DNA from: Trogon surrucura
Taxonomy: Eukaryota; Chordata; Aves; Trogoniformes; Trogonidae
Direction of reading: 5' to 3'
Length of the DNA stretch: 64,000 bases
Assembly (NCBI GenBank): GCA_020746105.1
Contig: CM036618.1
Location: forward strand, 108,450,622 to 108,514,621
Every line of letters starts with the position of its first letter. Positions within the stretch are counted from its first letter, which is position 1. Below, piece after piece: positions 55,301-64,000 of the stretch. The position numbers were made by a program, and so were the translations under genes. Under the pieces are notes generated by a model. The model made no database searches and was not told where the DNA came from. It worked only from the letters and a program-made list of their open reading frames with translations.

Positions 55301-58300
55301 TACCTCACAGATTATTCCTGGTTTATCCCGAGCAGAACTGCAGGCCACAGCACGGTACACAGTTACGACACAAAGCACGTAACTTGTGTGCCTGTTTTAG
55401 TGCAGTTTGTATTTCTATAGGACCTGGAGATCCCCACGCAGTCAGACCAGGATGCACAATACCAGAGAAGACCAACTGCATCCCCCTAAGTTTACATTCC
55501 AACTGGAAGGGTATCTACAGAATAGTGTCTTGTCTCAGCCTCTGCTTAAAACTACTGGGATTATGAGGACCTACATCAGCAAGTTGCCCTCATTTTTCAT
55601 TTTTTCTTGCCTGTACCTGTTCTAACTTCACTTACTTTAACCTAGAAACTGAGACACAACCTGTGTGTGTCTCCCTCTCAATCTGTGTATAGCACTGTGT
55701 AAAAATTGTTGCATTCCACATGAGTTCATCATAAAAAAAACAGCTTGAAAGTTTGGTCCAACATAGACAGATCCAGAACCTTTTCCTGCAGCAACCTGAA
55801 ACACACCATCCTGCTACTGAGCACCGGAGGATGAACACTGTGGAACAGGGAACTTATTCAAAACTCCCACATTGTTCTTGGTGATTTAAAATGGCATTCT
55901 CATAGCAAAAGGTTCAGCCCAGTTGTTAGACACTTTTTTTTTTTTTTCCTAATGCTATGAAATTCCTGTTTCTTGGCACATCAGAGCTGTGGAAAGACCA
56001 CAACTGACAGCAGAAAATAAATCGGCTGGGACAGAAGAAAGTTAAGGGGTGAAGGAAACCGCTTACAAGGGGTTTTCTCCCGTGTTAACAAGCCAGGCAA
56101 AAGGAAAACCACACAGTGTTAGTAAAGTGAACACCTGACTCAGCCGTTCATACCCTCAGAGTCACAAAGTCTGGAGTACCGAGGACAGAGCGTGGAGGCG
56201 GGGAAAATGCAGGGTTTATGGAATCGTAAGAGAGGAATTTTTCAGCTGAATTAACAGTCATGTGGTAGATGTGCTCAAAGTTGCTCGGAGAGGAGATCAG
56301 ACGGGAGTGATGATGAGGGATTTGGTAAGGGGAACGCTGCTATCAAAGACAACAGAGAGAGAAAGCAATGAAGGATGGTTGTACAGGTTACATCGGCAAT
56401 AGCAGTCCACAAGAGCGGTGAAACACTGAAGGACAGCCAGGCAGCAGCCCTGCTCGCCCGCCAACACACAGGTGCTTACACTGTCACCCCCAGTCCTCTG
56501 AGCACCTTCCTTACATGGTGTCATAGGGGCCTGCTGCCCTTGCTGTTGCTAAAACATTAAAAACAAATAAAACTTTTAACTCATTGGGAATCCATTCTAG
56601 TATTTATTATTATTTGATATTTCAAAGAGCACCACAGTTGTAAAAGGTGCTTTACAGACAGTTTGAGAAGCATCAGTTCCCTGCCTTGAGGAGCTTACAA
56701 TCTAAAATAGACATAACACAAACAAAGGAAGGTGAACACTGGTGAGATGGTGTGGGGAAAAGAAAAGATGAGAATACACAACAGTTAAAGATTGTAAGAG
56801 ATTTCCTTCTATTATTCATGCATTTTAGTGAGTCCATTAAAATTAGGTATCACCCGTACAACAAACAGACAGTATTTTCTAACGGGAGGGAACCGTGTTT
56901 GGACAGGGTAGGGACACAGGTCGTGGCGGGGAAGGGGAGCTGGTCAGTGTGGGACAACGGGGACCACCTGCTCTGCTCCAGGCAGGTGACACAAGGCCTG
57001 TGTCCTCCTGCCCACTCCCTGCATCCTCACAGCGCTTCGGCGACGACGGGACTTGGCCCTGCCGCTGCACAAGACTATGTCCATAGCAGATAAGGTGCAA
57101 GAGCACCTGGGGAATTCAAATGGTTTTAATTGGTCAACTGAGCAACGTGCTCCCAAAGGGTGACGTAAAGAAACAGAGTGGAGTAATAATCCTGCAGCTG
57201 AAGTAGAAACAATTTCTAATTCATCTCTACGGAATGTGCCAACACAAGTGCTCTTGTAATTTAAAGTCATCTAAATCCAGATTTAATGGAAGGTCTCCCT
57301 CCCTGTGCCATCTGTACGTGTTCAGCACGTCAGCCTGCACGGGGGTGGTTTGCCCTACGGCCACCAGCAAACCGGAACACTTTTTCTAATTCCTAACTTG
57401 AATTTTCTCTTTCCTTTGTCCAACTGATTTCATCACCTTAAAACAAACAGATCTGAGTATCATTAGAAATGTTAGGACTTAAAAAAATAAAATATGGTAA
57501 AAATACAGCTTACCCCTCTGCTAAACCTAAGGCACTACTTTTTGTATGTGGAACGTATTAAAGTCTGGAAGAGCATTAAGTTACATCCCAATACATATTA
57601 TCAAACATTATTGTTACTGTTCATTTCAGCTGGTAAAATCCAACTTTTTTTTTTTAAATACACAATTATTATGAGGCTTTGCATGTTAATCAAAATGTTA
57701 ATTACCACATTATGGTGTATAAGACATAATATACATTAAACTGTTATTAGTAAGTTTAGCAGCATCTAAATATCAGTACAATAAGCCACCATTCCAAGAA
57801 TGGTCCAGGAAAAAAGGCTTTGCCGAGTTACCTGCTCACAAGACGGAACTGACAGCAAAGCTGGTTACGCTCTTAAAAGCCAGTAAGGAAGAAAAGGGAG
57901 TCTCTAAAATTACAAGCTAAAAAGCAGAGGGTAGGCCAGCTGCAGACCATGAAAATATTTAGCCAGCATTTATGAATGTGAGAAAGCCATGACATGGCAA
58001 CATTTTTAAAATGGTCCTCCATGGAACTTTCTCCATGGGCTCCACCACTAGATGCATGCATGGGGTTCCCACTTTCTTTGAAGAATACCAAATATGTATA
58101 AGCATTCATTTACTCTAAAAGTTTTGCATTTGAAACAAGCAAAGCTTCACACATCATCTAGAATGGAAGTATAATGGCTCATGTGTGATGAGATCAAACT
58201 GAAGCATAATGTTCCAATATAATGGCAGTCAAGACTAAGTTTTGTATGTAAAATACTTAGGCATGCAGAATATGAAAGCAAAATCAATCCTGTACATCTG

Positions 58301-61300
58301 ATGTACACAGAGAGGTGGTCTGTGCTGCAGTAAGTGCAGTTCCAGATTTCAGATCTTCACTACAAAGGAGCATCCACGATAAAGTGGCTTCAAGGGACAA
58401 GAGGGCAGAAGGGAGGCCAGACTGTACGGCCAGTTAATTGGTGACAGGCTGCTAGGGAAGAAAAACATGTAAATAAATAAGTTTGGGGATACACTAACAG
58501 GAACGATTCTAAATTGTACAAAACAAGACAATGACCCAGATCTAGTATCCACATCAATAAAATACAAATATGTACCAATTACTGCTCTGTTAGTAGCAAT
58601 CAAGAACTTCTGCTTTCTGTTGTGTCGTAGCCCACAGACTTGCTACCCCCTGAGTAACTGCTCAGCATGAAGAAAAGGATGCAAATTTACAATTGCCTGG
58701 TAATTGCTAATATTTTCTCTCTCAAATTTGATCTCATTCTGAGCCTTGGGTGTGTTTGTTTCTGCTAAAACACAGGGCTACACTGAAGTCAAAGGTGTTC
58801 ATTCACAGAGAGAGCCATGTGGGACTAGGCTAATACACTGCAATTTGCAATAAATGTATCTCGCTGTCCAAGCCAAGTGCCTGTTGCGTGCCAAGGCTAT
58901 CGAAACGACACACAGAGAAAGCATCTTCCTCCCTTGTGTGGCTGCATCAGCAAGAGCAATCACACGCAGACAGATATGTTGTACACAGGTGGGCATCTAA
59001 TACAACATATCAAAGAGCCTGAAAGAGTTCAAAACATTCCATTTATCTACTTTTCATTCATGATGCAAATTAAACTCTCTCAAGCTGGTCTTGTAAGACA
59101 CCACGAAGCGCAGTAGTGGGCAGAGAGCAAGTGAGCTCCCGCTGGCTCTGCCTGCCCCTGGCAGTTTGGCCATGGGTTAAGGCAGCACATGTGCATGTCC
59201 CCTCCTGCCCAGTGACAGCCCGCAGCCCGGCCACGCCAGGGCCATTGCTACCAGCTCTCATGCTGCGTTTCGTTCAATTTTTGGCATTTCCCCTGAAAAA
59301 GGGAGCAGAGGCAGGTTAGTGGGACTGCAGAGATCAGTTTTGATTGGATTCACATTGCCTATATAGTGTGAATCTGTATACATTCACAAATAAATATAAA
59401 TACATACCTACATGTAAAAGTTGTCATTTGTTTTATAAAGTTCATCATCCATGGCTGCTAGATAAAAGCTAGGCTGAGCAAGCTATTTAGTTTGTGATGA
59501 TCTCATCAAACACAGAGATTAAAATACCTATTCTCTATTTAAAACCTATTTATTACTAAGTACCCTTCTGCCTGCATAGCGCTACACTGACTTTAATGAA
59601 AGCTCATGCTAGATGAAAAAATTTCTACCAGTAGATCCAGCCAGATTTGAAATTGCACAAATAAGCTGGACGAAACTGCAAATAAAAAGGCCCACTCTCT
59701 GCATTCCAGTATCTCATAAAAGAAGCTACATCACCAGAAATAGTTGCATGAAGAGAATTTGAGAAAACTCTTTGCCTTGCACTAATTGTTCCCCCTAGTG
59801 GTAGCCCTCTTTAAATGCAAACATGTATTTATCATCTGCTTTCATAAACAGGCATTCACAAAGCAAATTGCTGCAATCTTTCCTACAGTTCTTTAAGAAT
59901 AAATACTTTTTCTTCTGAAGCATATTAATCTATTAAAAAATACAAAGAAGATGTTCCAGATGCAAAACCATCACACATGCTAAGAAGCACACACAAGAAG
60001 AAAAAAAAAAGCTATTCACCTTTTTGGAAAAAGGTATGAATCTAGTGAAATAATTCCATGTGCTTGTGAAGAAAGCACCATACAGATGTACTGTACACAG
60101 GACTGCATGAGTATTCTCTACCTGGTGTACTAATTCTCCAAGAAACACTCTTTATTTCCTATTTTCAAATAAAACATTAGACTCAATGCATAACACCACA
60201 AGCGCGCACAACTCCTTTTCTTCTATTTTTGTGCCTGAGAAACAAAGTAGGTAGCTTGGAACAGACCTCCCATGAAGCTATTGGGAAAGAAAAAGCTGCC
60301 TGGACTGAAGTAGCTCTTGAGAGAACATTTATTCATCACAAGTTACACTTTCAAATTCACACATTTTCAAGTCCTGCGACTGATGCGATTCTGCACCCAT
60401 TCAGTTAGGATTACAAATACAATATGATATTGCAAATAGCTGCTGGAAAAATACATGTCAAAGTTGTTTTAGCTGCAGTGACATCTCGCAGCATTAAGAA
60501 TGATACCTACTTGCAAAAATGTTTCTTAATAGTAACTTTAAAAAGAAGCTGCAGCAGTAGAACAATCAATTCTATGCTGTACACATTTTCTAATGCCATC
60601 TCATCACTTTTAAGTGTGGAAAGTGACTCATGAATTTCTTTCAAACAATCACATTAATTGGTAAGAAGCAAAGTAACAATGCTAACTGAAAATATGACCT
60701 CTGAGCTAATACAAGGCTTGCGTAATTAGAATGCAATCAAAGCTAGAAGCCATTTAGAGATGACAATGCTGAAGAAATATTAATCCATGTAAGTCTAGAA
60801 AATCCACTTTTAGAGATAAAATAATTCATCATTTTACACTTGCCAGATCTGGGACTTGATTAAGAGTCCTTGCAGCTTTTGATTCCCATGAACTTCTAAC
60901 TGATGGTGTGAAACAGGATGTCTTTTACCCCACCTTTAGCAGTAGCTTGTTATTCTCTCTGCTTAAGAAGAGCCAGAAATATTTTAAAGCACCCACCAGA
61001 GGAGATAAAGCCAAAGAAGCTTCTGATCTACACCCTGCCCTGAAGCAAATTATAAGTCTTTGTTTAATATCAGACATATGTATACTCACATCCAGGTAAG
61101 ATAACCACTAACCTGCCAACTTCCTTTGGATTTGTCATGTATATGCTACAAGCAGCTCCGTCATTATTTATTCATTTATAAACATACACATACACAGTGT
61201 TGGGTTTGGCTCAGTTGAACTGAACATATTTGTTACTGAGAGGTTTCTCAGAGTGTGTCTAGTAAAAGATTTAAAGTAAATCCTTTCCTTTCCTTGCATA

Positions 61301-63979
61301 TTCTCATCTAAGAAAATCACAGTGGAGAAGAGCTCAAGTATAACATGCAATGGTAAAATGTAACACAAAAGTACCATTTGCTGCAGAAGTGAGGTAAAAG
61401 AGTACCTGAAGACCAGAGGTGATGCTCCTAAGCTCCTAAACTAGTACAACTGCATGACACTTTATTTTCCAGTCTTACTGTGGTTTCCTGCGGGCTTTTC
61501 AGCATCTGAAAATCCTAATTTCAGCATCTACTTCCTGGTTTTTGCACAAACTCCAAGCAATAACAATGGTCATTCTGACAGCACTTCTGTCCTAATGCCT
61601 GCATCTTGTGGTGGTGCTCATACCATGTCCTCCGATCTCTCTTAGAGCGCTAATTAGCATCTTCTGAATCCCATCTGTGTCCTCGTGGACAAATTTAGAA
61701 AACAATACAGAACACAAGCAAGATGCTCAAGGTAGCTTGAAGCAAGCAGTACCGAAATTCCTCCTATGAACAAAAGATTAATTGGTCTTTAGCTCATCTA
61801 AAATTTCAGTAACTTTAGGCGAGTGTTTCCTACATGAAGTGCTATGGAAACAAGCGTGTGCGTGCTATTACACGTTTTCTTTTTTCCATTTTTCAGCTTA
61901 AAAGGTTATTCTATATGTAAGAAGTTCTGTTTCACTGAGACTAGCTAACTGGAGAGAAAATGAAAAGCAGCATCTTTGGCATGGAAAGAAATTCGGGCAA
62001 TACACCCTGTTAAACCTCTGCGGTTCTGCTGTCTGAGGAAAAGGAGCTGTACAGAGATTGACTAAGTTGGAGCTAAAGATGGGAAGAGAAGAAAGGAACT
62101 GAACTGCAGTTCACGGAGAAAGGAATTTCTCTTGCCATTCCCACAGAGAACATAAGATCCAAAGCCTCTTAATCTTGTCCCTTCATATGGGTCATAAAAA
62201 TTATCAGCAACACTGAGAGGCCAACCTACCTTAAACTCCAAGAGGCATCAGCCACTCCTCCTCCTCCCCTCGATCCTCAAGTGTCATCCTCTTTGTTTAA
62301 ATTTTATTGCACAGAGCAAAGCATGTGCAGCTCCATTTCCCTAGTTAAACTGCTCCTGATACGACATACAACAACACTCTGAATATGCATTTTAAATAGT
62401 ACTTGTCTTTCTCTCACTTTTTTGCAGCCTCTGTTGCAGTCAAGTCACTCTCACGTGTACTTTTGTACTTACCATCGGGAGGTCTTTGAGAATCTGTATG
62501 CCATCTCCTGGGCCCATATGTGCTATGTGGTTAAAATTAGTTGGGTTAGAAATTAATTTATTTCTCATTTCTGGATCGCGTAGCATCTCCCTGGAAGAGA
62601 AAACACTTTGTTTAGATACTTGGTTTCAGGTGAGGATGGACTTCTATAAAATATATACAGCTTTGATTAGCAGCTACTTTTAAATGGAAATTGACTATTT
62701 AACCATGTTAACAGTGATAAACCCTTGTTATCAGAACTGGTAGGGACAAGCTTCCAGCTAGAAGGGAGGGCAAGGGGCCAGAAGAAAAGAATGCAGTTTG
62801 CAGGCTAACAGCTCACACCCAGTAATCACTAACACTCAAGGAATATACAACCACTATGAGCTGATAAAAAGCTCTGTAGGATGAGTGAAAAGCACAACTC
62901 ATTTGCGATGTATTACAAAGTGGAGATGAAAATGAAGTACAAAATATGAAAACAGAATTTAATTAATACTGCAGTACCTTTCTCAGTCTGTGGTCAGAAT
63001 TAAAAGCTCTTCAAAATGGCAAGGATGCATTTCAGAACTCAGAATAAATAAAATTTAAAAGACCAAACCGTGGTCAGCACAGAAAAGTCAAGAACAAGAA
63101 CTGGATTTTTATCTCCACTGCACCCAGCTGTTACTTTTCTCAAGAGCCGAAAAGAAAGGAAAGCTGGGAGCCGGTGGAAGGTGTTGGAAGTCAGAAAACT
63201 GAAATAATCCATTCTTGGAGTATGGCTTAGCACAGAAACAGGTCATCTTTAGTGACTGATAGTGAACGGTCAGTAACATCCTCTGAACACTGAGTAGTGC
63301 AGACTTATTTTTATTGCCATCTAGGAACACATTTGGTGACCTGGTAAAGACTTCTGTTAGAAACATATCCTGAAGTCCTATGTCCTCTGAAGAGGTGAAT
63401 TTTCTGAGATTTAGAGAATGTTTGTGTAGTTAAATACGGCTGAGTGTAGATTGCCTTCAGAAAGAAAAGCAAAACCAGAGTCTGAAAGTCATTAATCCAT
63501 ATGCATAAGTAGCAATGTAATCTCCTTTTACAAAGTGTTTATTATAGATCGTTATACATACAGTATATGTGCACACCTAGGTACCTACATACATTATGTG
63601 GGCGCATGCATTCCAAATTACAGCTGTTTCACATAATTAATTTGAACTAATGAATACTTGTGTATCCAGTGCATATCCACAGCCAAACTGGTATTAACAC
63701 AAGTTGAACATTGAGGATTAATGCGGTAGAGAAGAGACAGAACCATCTGGAATGGCGTTCCAGAAAGCAACAAATGCAGTGCTACACTGGCATCGGTCAC
63801 TGTCCTTCAGGGCCTACAGGCAGGTATGGAAGACAAGTACACGTTGAATACCGACCTCCTCTGCTGCATCCTCTCCTCCTCTGGTACTCTGAACGAATAG
63901 CGGCGCTTGTTGTTGATGTTTCGAACCATTTGCTTCCGGCTGTTATCTGATGTTTCAGGAACTACCAGTTCATCACCCT
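49229..63979 (-). CDS. CDC42BPA: CDC42BPA (MRCK-alpha), C-terminal exons, partial gene
   Basis: Coding-order exons: 63979-63856, 62590-62473, 51819-51702, 50689-50532, 49360-49229 (TGA). They total 650 nt and join in frame (about 215 residues) into the C-terminus of MRCK-alpha: the segment after the CNH domain ([20 protein letters not shown]), the CRIB domain ([14 protein letters not shown]) and a Ser/Pro-rich tail ending in SWDS. Family knowledge: MRCK-alpha is a large DMPK-family Ser/Thr kinase (N-terminal kinase, coiled coils, C1, PH, CNH, CRIB) that binds CDC42-GTP and promotes myosin light-chain phosphorylation at the leading edge. The kinase and middle regions lie beyond base 64000. A candidate in-frame cassette exon (56154-56336) lies in the intron after the CRIB exon. 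The gene converges on COQ8A, as in human. Confidence 0.95.
49361..50531 (-). other. CDC42BPA: CDC42BPA last intron
   Basis: 1.2 kb with GT-AG ends. Nothing else is recognisable in it. Confidence 0.85.
50532..50689 (-). CDS. CDC42BPA: CDC42BPA penultimate coding exon
   Basis: 158 nt; acceptor gttttag, donor gtgagt. It starts with the last two bases of a split Arg codon and ends in phase 0. It codes for [20 protein letters not shown], then [17 protein letters not shown] and RDYERE. Low-complexity Ser/Gly tail. Confidence 0.96.
50690..51701 (-). other. CDC42BPA: CDC42BPA intron
   Basis: 1.0 kb with GT-AG ends. Open frames on both strands here (for example 51014-51421 plus) have no recognised homology. 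Confidence 0.8.
51702..51819 (-). CDS. CDC42BPA: CDC42BPA coding exon, tail segment after CRIB
   Basis: 118 nt; acceptor gcgttgcag, donor gtaagc. It begins in phase 0 and ends after the first base of an Arg codon. It codes for [20 protein letters not shown], then [14 protein letters not shown]. Because its 5' end is phase 0, it can follow either the CRIB exon directly or the candidate cassette at 56154-56336. Confidence 0.96.
51820..56153 (-). other. CDC42BPA: CDC42BPA intron downstream of the candidate cassette
   Basis: 4.3 kb. No further exon could be supported. An open stretch at about 53030-53150 (minus) is noted under rejected items. Confidence 0.7.
56154..56336 (-). CDS. CDC42BPA: Candidate CDC42BPA cassette exon with a second CRIB-like motif
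   Basis: On the minus strand, 183 nt (61 codons, no stop) lie between a pyrimidine-rich acceptor ending gatagcag and a GT donor (gtatga). Both ends are phase 0, matching the phase-0 junction between the CRIB exon and the next exon. It codes for [40 protein letters not shown] and a Pro-rich end ([20 protein letters not shown]). [15 protein letters not shown] parallels the true [19 protein letters not shown], with Thr where the CRIB Gly should be. The 3' part looks like a Ser/Pro phosphorylation-rich linker. I infer an alternatively spliced exon, probably from CRIB-exon duplication. The weak donor fits regulated use. I cannot say whether it is already annotated elsewhere. Confidence 0.7.
56337..62472 (-). 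other. CDC42BPA: CDC42BPA intron between the CRIB exon and the candidate cassette
   Basis: 6.1 kb, AT-rich. It contains an old SINE-like fragment (about 56593-56735). No other exon is supported. Confidence 0.75.
56593..56735 (+). repeat. Ancient amniote SINE-like fragment (MIR/L3-tail type)
   Basis: The order of blocks is 'tatttattattatttgatat', 'aggtgctttacagaca', 'agttccctgccttgaggagc' and 'ttacaatctaaaatagacat'. It resembles old amniote SINEs well known from turtle and crocodile genomes. The copy is decayed, and the assignment is by pattern memory. Confidence 0.5.
62473..62590 (-). CDS. CDC42BPA: CDC42BPA CRIB-domain exon
   Basis: 118 nt; acceptor ctcttccag, strong donor gtaagt. The first base completes a split Arg codon; the exon ends in phase 0. 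It codes for [10 protein letters not shown], then [20 protein letters not shown] and IQILKDLPM. The CRIB consensus ISxPxxFxHxxHxG is complete, so CDC42-GTP binding is expected to be retained. Confidence 0.97.
62591..63855 (-). other. CDC42BPA: CDC42BPA intron
   Basis: 1.3 kb with GT-AG ends; the donor is the weak form gtcggt. No other feature is recognised. Confidence 0.8.
63856..63979 (-). CDS. CDC42BPA: CDC42BPA exon between the CNH and CRIB domains
   Basis: 124 nt; acceptor ctgatttcag, donor AG|gtcggt. It begins with the last two bases of a split codon and ends with the first two of an Arg codon. It codes for [20 protein letters not shown] and [20 protein letters not shown], the basic/acidic linker that leads into the CRIB. 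It is the most upstream CDC42BPA exon in the window. Confidence 0.95.
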
Positions 63980-64000
63980 CTGAAATCAGTTTAAAAATGA

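Noticed and set aside
56879-57270. GC-richer block with open frames on both strands in a CDC42BPA intron
   Set aside because: No splice sites in a fitting phase and no recognisable peptide.

Overview
This is nuclear DNA from a bird, probably a passerine. The evidence is split genes with GT-AG introns, 5'-truncated CR1 LINEs, an avian-type LTR remnant, and a tRNA-Ile-headed SINE with a CR1-like tail that resembles the passerine TguSINE1 family. There are no bacterial-type operons; almost all long open frames outside the exons below are chance or antisense frames.

Layout. Bases 1-9296 hold no coding exon that I can recognise and no CpG-rich promoter; they are most simply intron 1 or upstream flank of COQ8A. 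From 9297 to about 41575 (+ strand) lies COQ8A (ADCK3): 14 coding exons that join in frame into a 650-residue mitochondrial UbiB-family kinase-like protein, followed by a 3' UTR of about 1.1 kb. Bases 41641-44464 are the intergenic gap. From about 44465 to the right edge (- strand) lies the 3' part of CDC42BPA (MRCK-alpha): a 3' UTR of up to about 4.8 kb, then five exons coding for the last ~215 residues (junction after the CNH domain, CRIB domain, Ser-rich tail). The gene continues beyond base 64000. The two genes converge tail to tail, as their human orthologues do on 1q42.

Function. The two genes are neighbours, not a pathway. COQ8A supports coenzyme Q biosynthesis on the matrix side of the mitochondrial inner membrane. 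CDC42BPA is a CDC42 effector kinase acting on the actomyosin cytoskeleton. Joining the inferred COQ8A exons gives every UbiB signature residue at the human residue number (K276/Q279 of KxGQ, A337-A339, K358, E405, E411, D488, N493, D507), which is a strong check on the exon model.

Most interesting. On the CDC42BPA strand, between the CRIB exon and the next constitutive exon, there is a 183-nt open segment (56154-56336) with splice sites on both sides. Both ends are phase 0, so it can be included or skipped without a frameshift. It encodes a second CRIB-like motif ([13 protein letters not shown] followed by T), which looks like a diverged copy of the normal CRIB ([13 protein letters not shown] followed by G). 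It may be a CRIB-duplication cassette exon. Other items are a near-perfect 37-bp palindrome at 8889-8925, a 35-C run in COQ8A intron 10, and a CR1 copy with an unusual 19-bp terminal repeat.
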